From: Candidatus Pelagibacterales bacterium
Lineage (GTDB): Bacteria; Pseudomonadota; Alphaproteobacteria; TMED109
Direction of reading: 5' to 3'
Length of the DNA stretch: 5,790 nucleotides
NCBI GenBank assembly: GCA_002732015.1
Contig: PCCU01000020.1
Span: forward strand, 1 to 5,790
Under the pieces are notes generated by a model. The model was given only the letters and a program-made list of their open reading frames with translations. It was not told the origin of the DNA and did not search any database. Positions 1 through 5,230 of the stretch are shown in pieces. The position numbers were made by a program, and so were the translations under genes. Every line of letters begins with the position of its first letter. The first letter of the stretch is position 1.

Positions 1-70
1 GAACCCACGGAACGCTTGCACGTTCGCCGGTTTTCAAGACCGGAGCTTTCGACCACTCAGCCACCTCACC
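1..70 (-). tRNA. tRNA-Ser(UGA), 3' end cut by window start
   Basis: Read on the minus strand, the segment begins with the acceptor strand GGTGAGG and is followed by a D arm (GCTGAGTGGTCGAAAGC). The anticodon arm has stem CCGGT/ACCGG around the loop CTTGAAA, which places anticodon TGA at plus-strand bases 34-36. A long variable arm (GAACG pairing with CGTTC) follows, as expected of the class II tRNAs Ser, Leu and Tyr, and then the start of the T arm (GTGGGTTC). About 20 bases of the T arm and the 3' acceptor strand lie outside the window. The tRNA decodes UCA and related serine codons. I could not identify its promoter. Confidence 0.96.
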
Positions 71-169
71 GAATTAATAATTTCAAAATCCAATAATGCA
101 ACCTTAAAATTAATAGATTATTATTTATAAATTCTTATATTAAAATATTTAGTAAAAGTTTGCAATGAT

Positions 170-198
170 TGGACATATAAAAGTTAAAGGCTTATTAT
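170..198 (+). promoter_or_regulatory. candidate sigma-70-type promoter for the exported protein gene
   Basis: A -35-like hexamer TGGACA (170-175, five of six matches to TTGACA) is separated by exactly 17 bases from a -10-like hexamer TATTAT (193-198, five of six matches). A perfect TATAAT also sits at 196-201, but its spacing to the same -35 is 20 bases. Transcription would start near 205, leaving a leader of only about 10 bases before the ATG at 216. In DNA this AT-rich, -10 matches are common by chance; the -35 and the spacing are the stronger evidence. Confidence 0.45.
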
Positions 199-215
199 AA
201 TTAAACTAAAATCTT

Positions 216-695
216 ATGAAATATTTGCGACATATACTTTTTTCAATATTAATTAGCTCACCTTTACTTGCTTCTGATTATAATTATAATATTCAAGGAA
301 TAGGAACTGCTAATACAAAAAGTATGACATTAAAAAACAGTACAAAGTTTTTGTTGTATGAAAATAACATTGGCTGGACAGATAACTTAGGAAATTATGG
401 CAAAAGCTTTTGTTTTGGAAGAATTAAAATTATAAATGAAGTTGCAGATAAATTTAACTTAATATGTGAGTCAATAGATCAGAATGGTGATAAAAACTGG
501 GCAGAATTCTCACGCTCTGATACAAATATGGATGCAGGTGCAGGAAATTCTATTTATATAGATGGCACTGGTATTTATCGAGAATTTATTGGAGCGAAAT
601 GTATATTTTCTACAAAATATTTAGAAGATAATTTATTTTTTAAGACAAAGTGTAAGATAAATCCTGATACAATTAAAAAATTGGCAAGAAAGTAA
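216..695 (+). CDS. small exported hypothetical protein with four cysteines
   Basis: This is a 159-residue protein of unknown function. Residues 1-19 form a typical Sec signal peptide: basic MKYLRH, a hydrophobic core, and a likely signal peptidase I site after LLA (residue 19), so the mature protein is probably periplasmic or secreted. The mature part contains four cysteines (C66, C84, C129, C146), enough for two disulfides. Two patches look like conserved family signatures: CESIDQNGDKNW (84-95) and GTGIYREFIGAKC (117-129). From memory, the pattern 'C-E-x-x-D-Q-x-G-D-K-x-W' followed by 'G-T-G-x-Y ... C' occurs in small uncharacterised exported proteins of marine alphaproteobacteria, perhaps with a beta-barrel fold. 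That link is recollection, not a search. The ATG at 216 fits the signal peptide. The next gene begins 46 bp downstream on the same strand. Confidence 0.85.
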   Translation: MKYLRHILFSILISSPLLASDYNYNIQGIGTANTKSMTLKNSTKFLLYENNIGWTDNLGNYGKSFCFGRIKIINEVADKFNLICESIDQNGDKNWAEFSRSDTNMDAGAGNSIYIDGTGIYREFIGAKCIFSTKYLEDNLFFKTKCKINPDTIKKLARK

Positions 696-741
696 TCAAT
701 GTTTATTAAACAGTTATAGTAAAATTAGAATTAAATAAATA

Positions 742-1050
742 ATGATTATAGTAAAAACTTCTTCAGATAATTTTGATGTTCTTGAAAAAATATGTAATCA
801 AGTTATTGGTAAAAAGTTAGCAGCATGTGCCAATATAATACCTAATTGTTTTTCTTACTTTTATTGGGAAGGCAAAATACAAAAAAATCAAGAATATTTA
901 GTTTTTATTAAAACATTAAAAATTAATGAAAAAAAAATTTATAAGATTATTAAAAAATATCATAATTATGATATACCAGAAATATTAACTCTAAAATTAG
1001 AGAATATAGAAAATGATTATATGAAATGGGCTTCAGGAGAAATTAATTAA
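742..1050 (+). CDS. cutA: CutA1-family divalent-cation tolerance protein
   Basis: The 102-residue protein is the usual length for CutA1, a small trimeric, ferredoxin-like cytoplasmic protein linked to divalent metal (copper) tolerance. Its exact role is unsettled, and some members are thought to be signalling or anchoring proteins resembling PII. Family signatures are clear: GKKLAACANIIP (23-34), the aromatic core YFYWEGKIQ (39-47), FIKT (55-58), the YHNYDIPEIL segment (73-82, matching the family's H-P-Y-x-x-P-E pattern) and DYMKWASGEI (92-101) near the C-terminus. The start at 742 leaves a short first strand (MIIVKTSS), normal for the family. No Shine-Dalgarno is visible. The stop codon is followed immediately by the ATG of a membrane protein gene, so the two are very likely co-transcribed. 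Confidence 0.95.
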   Translation: MIIVKTSSDNFDVLEKICNQVIGKKLAACANIIPNCFSYFYWEGKIQKNQEYLVFIKTLKINEKKIYKIIKKYHNYDIPEILTLKLENIENDYMKWASGEIN

Positions 1051-1299
1051 ATGCTTAGATTATTAATTTTAATTATAGTAATTTTATTTTTTTTATGGTT
1101 AATATCTTCTTTATTTTTTTCTGATAAAAAAGACTTGAATAAAAAGATAACTTTTCCAAAGTCAGCTTTTTTTCTCATTTTATTGATTTTAGCTTTATTA
1201 TTGTTTTGGCTGTTACCCAGAATAGGTATCAATCCTTTATTTTTAATTCAGAAATTACTGCCAATGTTGGCATATATCAAAAGTTTTATTCCTTTTTAA
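1051..1299 (+). CDS. small two-helix inner-membrane protein, hypothetical
   Basis: This 82-residue protein has two predicted membrane helices, at about residues 2-23 and 38-56. They are joined by a short, strongly basic and acidic loop (SDKKDLNKK) and followed by a hydrophobic, possibly amphipathic tail (61-82) with several prolines. No catalytic motif is visible. Its ATG abuts the cutA stop with no gap and in the same reading frame, so it is probably translated by re-initiation of ribosomes finishing cutA. The layout of two short helices and then a 'PR-x-G ... L-x-x-L-L-P' stretch is faintly reminiscent of the membrane anchor of alphaproteobacterial DnaJ-like membrane proteins. No J domain is present, so I give no function. 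The last 14 bp overlap the end of the opposite-strand gene. Confidence 0.75.
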   Translation: MLRLLILIIVILFFLWLISSLFFSDKKDLNKKITFPKSAFFLILLILALLLFWLLPRIGINPLFLIQKLLPMLAYIKSFIPF

Positions 1300-1507
1300 A
1301 TTTTGCATCATTGTTAATTAGCGTCTTAAAACTATCTGTTATTTCTTTTCCATCAAATTCTGTTAATGACATTTTAATTAAGGCTATTTTATCTTCCATA
1401 GTATTAGAAGCCTCATTCATCATATCATATAATTCTTGTTTTCGTCTTTCTTTTACTCGTTTTTTTAGAATTTGTAAGTTTTTATGAAAATTTTTAGACT
1501 CTGACAT
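1286..1507 (-). CDS. small charged, helical hypothetical protein
   Basis: This 73-residue protein on the minus strand is rich in Lys, Glu and Asp, with no signal peptide or membrane segment. Residues 8-50 look alpha-helical, possibly coiled-coil, with a very basic stretch (KKRVKERRK, 15-23) followed by a more acidic helix (NEASNTMEDKIALIKMSLTE, 31-50). I do not recognise a family. I take this strand as the coding one because the composition is that of a soluble protein, whereas the plus-strand reading of the same bases gives a Ser/Phe/Ile-rich sequence typical of an antisense shadow. It also fills what would otherwise be an unexplained gap. It converges on the preceding membrane protein gene (14-bp tail overlap) and diverges from the cyclophilin gene 44 bp away, so both starts must use that short spacer. 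Confidence 0.65.
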   Translation of the reverse strand: MSESKNFHKNLQILKKRVKERRKQELYDMMNEASNTMEDKIALIKMSLTEFDGKEITDSFKTLINNDAKFKKE

Positions 1508-1551
1508 TTTATATCTTTTAAAAAAAATTATTGTAAGTATATTTATTTTAT

Positions 1552-2115
1552 ATGATTTTAAAAGTATTTTGTAAAAAATTAATTCTTTTCACTGGTTGTA
1601 TTATATTGTACTGTAACTTGATGGCTGCCAATGATCACATTCAAATGAAGCTTAAGGATGGTAATGTTTTAATTAAGTTGAGACCAGACCTTGCTCCTAA
1701 CCACGTAAAAAGAATAAGTGAATTGGTTCAATCAGGTTTTTATAATGGATTAACTTTTCATAGAGTTATTGATGGCTTTATGGCTCAAGGAGGAGATCCT
1801 GAAGGAACAGGAGTAGGGGGTTCAGGTCAAAACATAGACGCTGAATTTAGTTCTGAGAAACATGTTAGAGGAACGGTATCAATGGCAAGGGCTATGGACC
1901 CTAATAGCGCTGATAGTCAATTTTTTATATGTTTTCAAGATGCATCATGGTTAGATGGACAATATACTATTTGGGGGCAAGTAGTTAAAGGCATGAAATT
2001 CATTGATATGATAAAAAAAGGAGAAGGATCTAATGGAGAAATTTCAGGTGATCCTGATAAAATTATAGAAATGAAACTCGTTAAAGTTAAAAAAACTAAT
2101 AAAACTAAAAAATGA
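1552..2115 (+). CDS. exported cyclophilin-type peptidyl-prolyl cis-trans isomerase
   Basis: This 187-residue cyclophilin catalyses cis-trans isomerisation of peptide bonds before proline and helps fold exported proteins. The N-terminus (KK followed by a hydrophobic run to about residue 23, then MAA-ND) is a probable signal peptide, placing the enzyme in the periplasm. The catalytic domain spans about residues 30-180. The signature FHRVIDGFMAQGGDP (69-83) contains the catalytic Arg71 and the binding residues F76, M77 and Q79. Further core motifs are GTVSMAR (107-113), SADSQFFI (119-126) and WLDGQYTIWG (133-142). The QYT/IWG variant and the GDPDKI segment (166-171) are typical of alphaproteobacterial members. 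An internal ATG at 1621 (residue 24) would give a cytoplasmic form, but the upstream hydrophobic stretch argues for 1552. The stop overlaps the next start in ATGA, so the two genes are translationally coupled. Confidence 0.94.
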   Translation: MILKVFCKKLILFTGCIILYCNLMAANDHIQMKLKDGNVLIKLRPDLAPNHVKRISELVQSGFYNGLTFHRVIDGFMAQGGDPEGTGVGGSGQNIDAEFSSEKHVRGTVSMARAMDPNSADSQFFICFQDASWLDGQYTIWGQVVKGMKFIDMIKKGEGSNGEISGDPDKIIEMKLVKVKKTNKTKK

Positions 2116-3002
2116 TACTGCAAAAAAATAGATCTTTTTATTTATTTTTTTATATTTACTTTTCTTTATTTACATACATTACTATTTGCATTTCAAAAAG
2201 CAATGCTCATGATTGTATTTCTTTCTCTCAGGCTCAACAAATACTTGATGGCTTTCCTAGTAAACCAATTACTGTAATAGATAACACACTTACATTAGAA
2301 GAAGCTTATTGTGCTCAGGATAAATTAAACTATTTAATCAGAAAAAAATTTGATGATAAAATAGGATATAAAGTCGGTTTTACTGGAGAGGCACTTCAAA
2401 AACGGTTTGACATCAACACTCCTGCAATAGGAACTATATATAATCATATGTTTTTACCAAATGACGCAGAAATATCTAAAGGATTTGGATACAGAACTCT
2501 AATAGAGCCAGATCTCCTTGTTGTGATTAAAAGCAAAAATATTATGAATTCAACCACACAATTAGATATTCTTAAAAACATATCAAGCATTCATCCTTTT
2601 GTTGAAATACCTGCACTTAGATTTAAAAAAGAAGAAAAAGTTAATGGAAATATGTTAGTAGCAACTAATATGTTAGCTACATACATGGTGATGGCAGATG
2701 GAATTGAGATAGAGGCTAATGAAGAAGGTGTAAATGCATTGGCTAATATTAAAACGGTGTTTTTAGATAAAGATAACAATGTTATTCAAACAGCTAGTAC
2801 TAGTAATTTAATGGGTAACCCATTAAATGTTTTACAATGGTTAGTAAATTACCTGAATGAAAGAGAAATCAGTCTTCAAAAGGGAGATAAAATTAGTTTA
2901 GGTTCAGTAGGCAAACTATTTCCCTTATCTAAAAATGTTTATAAATATTACTTTGAAGGTTTTGAAGAAGATAAATATGTAGTAAAAATAAACGTAAAAT
3001 AA
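2112..3002 (+). CDS. exported MhpD-family (2-keto-4-pentenoate hydratase-like) protein
   Basis: The 296-residue protein aligns along its length with the MhpD/HpcG branch of the fumarylacetoacetate hydrolase superfamily: metal-dependent hydratases and decarboxylases acting on 2-hydroxy-dienoates in aromatic catabolism. Visible motifs are LTLEEAYCAQ (60-69), IGYKVGFTGEA (84-94, with K87 matching the conserved Lys), LIEPDLLVVI (130-139), HPFVEIPALR (161-170) and LMGNPLNVLQWLVN (233-246). E132, D134 and E165 have the spacing (2 and 31) that I recall for the three metal-binding Glu of MhpD. The position matching the MhpD catalytic Asp (PDFG) is Ala105 (PAIG), so the chemistry may differ. Unusually, residues 1-32 form a signal peptide or anchor ending SNA-HD, implying export. 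The mature part has only two cysteines (C35, C67), which could form a disulfide. The gene overlaps the cyclophilin gene by 4 bp. The family is well supported, the substrate is unknown. Confidence 0.88.
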   Translation: MILQKNRSFYLFFYIYFSLFTYITICISKSNAHDCISFSQAQQILDGFPSKPITVIDNTLTLEEAYCAQDKLNYLIRKKFDDKIGYKVGFTGEALQKRFDINTPAIGTIYNHMFLPNDAEISKGFGYRTLIEPDLLVVIKSKNIMNSTTQLDILKNISSIHPFVEIPALRFKKEEKVNGNMLVATNMLATYMVMADGIEIEANEEGVNALANIKTVFLDKDNNVIQTASTSNLMGNPLNVLQWLVNYLNEREISLQKGDKISLGSVGKLFPLSKNVYKYYFEGFEEDKYVVKINVK

Positions 3003-3011
3003 AATTATTTT
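2996..3011. repeat. A/T-only inverted repeat at the convergent gene junction
   Basis: The arms AAAATAA (2996-3002) and TTATTTT (3005-3011) are perfect reverse complements around a 2-base centre. Each arm contains the stop codon of one of the two convergent genes. T-runs follow on both strands. It could act as a weak bidirectional transcription stop, but the stem has no G-C pair and the loop would be too small without opening pairs, so terminator function is doubtful. Confidence 0.35.
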
Positions 3012-4645
3012 TTTAATTTTCTTTTAAATTCTTCAAGATTAAAATACTGCTCTCGTTTTAAAGATAGCATAAGTTTTTTTAATTCACGCCTATTTGGTTT
3101 TTGAGATGAGGTTAATGGTAAAGTATCCAAAAATTTTACATAGCAGGGTAATTTGAAATAGCTTAAAAAAGCATTCATTTCTCTCAAAATAGTTTTTGCA
3201 ACACTAATATTTTTCTTTATTTTTTTTGTGATAACAATAAAGGCAAATACTTCTTCCTCATAATATTTATGCTTTATAGGTAAAACAGAGCAATTAACTA
3301 CATATTTCATGTTATGTAATGCTTGTTCTACTTCTGCAGATGAAATATTTTCCCCAGACCTTCGTATAATATTTTTAGCCCTATCAACAAAGAAATGATT
3401 GCCTGCTTTGTCTTTTACAACTACATCTCCAGTATTAAACCAGCCATTTTTCCAAGCATTTCTAGTTGCAGTTTTATTTTTATTATACATTATAAAAAAC
3501 CCTGTTTTAGGATTTAGTTTATTAAATCTAATTAAAAAACTTCCCTCACTATCAAAGATTTCTTTGCCGCTATTATTTATTACTTTTGTTTCTAAACCAT
3601 GGGATATTTTACCAAAACATCTTTTTCCAATTTTTCTATTTTTTTCATTATCAAATATACATCTAACCATTTCTGTCATTCCCCATAATTCTATCATTGG
3701 TATTCCAAATCTTTTTTCAAATTTAGCGTGTAATGTAGGTTCAATGCCAGCTCCAACGCCAATTCTAAGATAATTATTAGTTTTAATTTTATTATTTTTA
3801 TTTTTATATAATAAAGATGCCATTACACCTAGATAATGAAAAATAGTTGCTTTACTTTGGTTAATGTCTTTCCAAAAGTTTTTCACACTAAATCTTTCTG
3901 ATTGTATTTGACAATTTGCAGTAATCAGCATGGCAAAAAATGACAAAACTCCAGAATTTATATGGTGAACTGGCAAGCAGTTATATAGTCTTTCTTTTCC
4001 TATTTTAAAAGAAATTAGACCTTTTTTTATTGCATATGAATATCCAGCATTAATTTCATATTCATGACTAAGAATACATCCTTTCGGTACCCCTGTTGTA
4101 CCAGAGGTATATAAAATACTAGATTCTGTTTTAGAATTTAATTTTTTATTAGCTTTTATTTTACTAATATTTGTTTTTTTTACTACCTTTAATACATTAT
4201 TTGTATTTAACGTCAATAAACCTATTTTTCTTTTAAAACTATTCAGTATTGTGTTTTTTATATGGCTTGCTTTATGATCTAAGCATATTAAATATTTTGA
4301 ATTTGAATTATTCAATATAAATATAATTTCGTTAGTAGTAAGATCCATATTAATTGGTACGCATGATAGCCCATAATAATTCAAAGAAAGCTTTAATATA
4401 AAGTACTCAGCTGAGTTGCCCACCATTATTGCTATTCTGTCGCCTATGAAAAAGTTGTTTTCTTTAAAAAAAGAAATATTTTTAATTATATGTTTTTTTA
4501 CACTTTCGTAAGTATATTCCTTTATTCTTCCATTATTTAAAAAACCACTATTAATCAAAAATATATTCTTAGGATATTTATTACATATTTTATTAAATAA
4601 TGACCTTATAGTACTGTTATATATATATTTTTTATTATAATTCAT
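3005..4645 (-). CDS. CaiC-like ATP-dependent acyl-CoA ligase (AMP-forming, ANL superfamily)
   Basis: The 546-residue enzyme belongs to the acyl-CoA synthetase (ANL) superfamily, which activates a carboxylic acid as acyl-AMP and then forms the CoA thioester. The core motifs are complete: phosphate loop YTSGTTGVPKG (179-189), the A4-like LPVHHINSG (224-232), ELWGMTE (319-325), GWFNTGD (401-407, with the ribose-binding Asp407), the hinge DRAKNIIRRSGENIS (421-435) and the C-terminal lysine K516 in LTSSQKPNRRE (511-521). The hinge resembles that of CaiC (crotonobetaine/carnitine-CoA ligase) more than that of long-chain fatty acyl-CoA synthetases, but the substrate cannot be assigned. No signal peptide is present, so it is cytoplasmic. 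The C-terminal 25 residues are Lys-rich. It lies downstream of a thioesterase gene on the same strand. Its own promoter may lie in the intervening spacer, where a consensus -35 is present. Confidence 0.93.
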   Translation of the reverse strand: MNYNKKYIYNSTIRSLFNKICNKYPKNIFLINSGFLNNGRIKEYTYESVKKHIIKNISFFKENNFFIGDRIAIMVGNSAEYFILKLSLNYYGLSCVPINMDLTTNEIIFILNNSNSKYLICLDHKASHIKNTILNSFKRKIGLLTLNTNNVLKVVKKTNISKIKANKKLNSKTESSILYTSGTTGVPKGCILSHEYEINAGYSYAIKKGLISFKIGKERLYNCLPVHHINSGVLSFFAMLITANCQIQSERFSVKNFWKDINQSKATIFHYLGVMASLLYKNKNNKIKTNNYLRIGVGAGIEPTLHAKFEKRFGIPMIELWGMTEMVRCIFDNEKNRKIGKRCFGKISHGLETKVINNSGKEIFDSEGSFLIRFNKLNPKTGFFIMYNKNKTATRNAWKNGWFNTGDVVVKDKAGNHFFVDRAKNIIRRSGENISSAEVEQALHNMKYVVNCSVLPIKHKYYEEEVFAFIVITKKIKKNISVAKTILREMNAFLSYFKLPCYVKFLDTLPLTSSQKPNRRELKKLMLSLKREQYFNLEEFKRKLKK

Positions 4646-4699
4646 AATAATTAAATGAATTGTGCTTTTTTATTTAAATTACTTGTGATCTAAATAACT

Positions 4700-4727
4700 G
4701 TAATATACGAATAATAATTAGTGTCAA
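4700..4727 (-). promoter_or_regulatory. candidate promoter for the acyl-CoA ligase gene, -35 inside the inverted repeat
   Basis: On the minus strand a perfect TTGACA (plus-strand bases 4722-4727) lies 16 bases from a weaker -10 hexamer TATTAC (4700-4705, four of six matches). Transcription would begin near 4693 and give a leader of roughly 48 bases to the ATG at 4645. The -35 is part of the left arm of the 56-bp inverted repeat, so a protein binding that arm would compete with RNA polymerase. The -10 is poor and the call is tentative. Confidence 0.35.
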
Positions 4728-4776
4728 GTTCGTTTCTATTCACTTCTCCCTTGCTGAACACGACAGAGCTTGACAC
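4721..4776. repeat. 56-bp GC-richer imperfect inverted repeat between thioesterase and ligase genes
   Basis: GTGTCAAG (4721-4728) is the perfect reverse complement of CTTGACAC (4769-4776). In a plus-strand RNA the stem would extend to 11 pairs through one G-U (GTGTCAAGTTC with GAGCTTGACAC). In a minus-strand RNA that pair is a C-A mismatch, but a second inner stem forms (TGTTCA with TGAATA, containing one G-U). The element is about 46% G+C (26 of 56 bases), far above its surroundings. It begins one base after the thioesterase stop codon. ATTA occurs directly on both sides (4717-4720 and 4777-4780), which could be a 4-bp target duplication or chance in AT-rich DNA. Both arms carry an outward-facing TTGACA. 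Possible identities are a structured RNA, an operator pair, or a very small mobile-element remnant. Confidence 0.6.
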
Positions 4777-4777
4777 A

Positions 4778-5191
4778 TTATCTTTTTAACACCGCTGTAG
4801 TTAATCTTGATATACATATAATTTTATTATATTGAAATATTTTAATTTCCCATACATGAGTTGATCTCCCTATATGTATTGGACTAGTTATACCTTCCAC
4901 ATATTTATCTTTTACTGATTTAATGTGGTTGGCGTTAATATCTAAGCCTACTGAATAATAGTCATCATTTAGACATAAGTTAGATGCTATACTTCCTATA
5001 GTTTCTGCTAAAACTACTGAGGCGCCTCCATGAAGTATCCCAAAAGGCTGTATAGTTTTATAATTTACTGGCATTACTGCTTTAATTGTATTATCTCCAA
5101 TTTCTTTTATCTCTATACTTAGAAACTCTGCCATTGTATTTTTCAAAGAATTGTTAATATCCTGTACATTAATATTTTTTTTCCAAATCAT
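4778..5191 (-). CDS. YdiI/MenI-type hotdog acyl-CoA thioesterase
   Basis: The 137-residue hotdog-fold protein closely resembles E. coli YdiI (MenI, about 136 residues) from end to end. It shares the MIWKK start, the NTM segment (18-20), the active-site run QPFGILHGGAS (48-58) with ALAET-like VLAETIGSIAS (60-70), the HIGRSTHVWEI patch (106-116) and the C-terminal RLTTAVL (129-135). Glu63 falls at the same number as the catalytic Glu63 I recall for YdiI. The family hydrolyses acyl-CoA or aroyl-CoA thioesters; YdiI itself acts on 1,4-dihydroxy-2-naphthoyl-CoA and other substrates. Nothing in this window points to menaquinone synthesis, so a general CoA-releasing role, perhaps matched to the adjacent acyl-CoA ligase, is more cautious. 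It is cytoplasmic. Its start is only about 20-40 bp from the divergent transporter gene. Confidence 0.92.
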   Translation of the reverse strand: MIWKKNINVQDINNSLKNTMAEFLSIEIKEIGDNTIKAVMPVNYKTIQPFGILHGGASVVLAETIGSIASNLCLNDDYYSVGLDINANHIKSVKDKYVEGITSPIHIGRSTHVWEIKIFQYNKIICISRLTTAVLKR

Positions 5192-5208
5192 ATTTAATTT
5201 TTTTTCTT

Positions 5209-5214
5209 TATAAT
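5209..5214 (+). promoter_or_regulatory. candidate -10 box for the queuosine precursor transporter gene
   Basis: A perfect TATAAT lies in the short spacer between the divergent thioesterase and transporter genes, but no good -35 is visible about 17 bases upstream. If used, transcription would begin near 5221. That is after the first possible ATG (5213) and about 10 bases before the second (5231), so this box would favour the second start. Chance occurrence is possible in such AT-rich DNA. Confidence 0.35.
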
Positions 5215-5230
5215 GTATTTATATTATGAA

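Noticed and set aside
71..120. Promoter for tRNA-Ser on the minus strand (TTGCAT with a TATTAA-like -10)
   Set aside because: The -10 would end only three bases before the mature tRNA 5' end, placing the start inside the tRNA.
701..711. Palindrome GTTTATTAAAC upstream of cutA as a hairpin or operator
   Set aside because: With a one-base centre it cannot fold as RNA, and short A/T palindromes are frequent by chance here.
1206..1487. 93-residue plus-strand open frame
   Set aside because: Its Ser/Phe/Ile-rich translation looks like the antisense of the charged minus-strand gene at 1286-1507, and it overlaps the membrane protein gene.
1552..1620. Lipoprotein signal in the cyclophilin (FTGC) or in the MhpD-like protein (ITIC)
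   Set aside because: Neither fits the lipobox well: Phe at -3 in the first, Ile at -1 in the second. An ordinary signal peptide fits both better.
3399..3773. 124-residue plus-strand open frame inside the acyl-CoA ligase gene
   Set aside because: It lies wholly antisense to a gene with complete family motifs, and its hydrophobic composition is a by-product of that.
4680..4760. Tiny GTG-started minus-strand reading frame after an AGGGAG sequence in the repeat
   Set aside because: It would code for only about 16 residues, and the purine-rich sequence is too close to the GTG. No supporting evidence.
4721..4776. Integron attC recombination site after the thioesterase stop
   Set aside because: Position and inverted-repeat layout are suggestive, but the required AAC/GTT core triplets (RYYYAAC and GTTRRRY) are absent; the arms read CAAG/CTTG. 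No integrase is visible.
4721..4776. Intrinsic terminator of the thioesterase gene
   Set aside because: The loop of the outer stem is about 34 bases, the minus-strand stem has a C-A mismatch, and no solid U-run follows on that strand.
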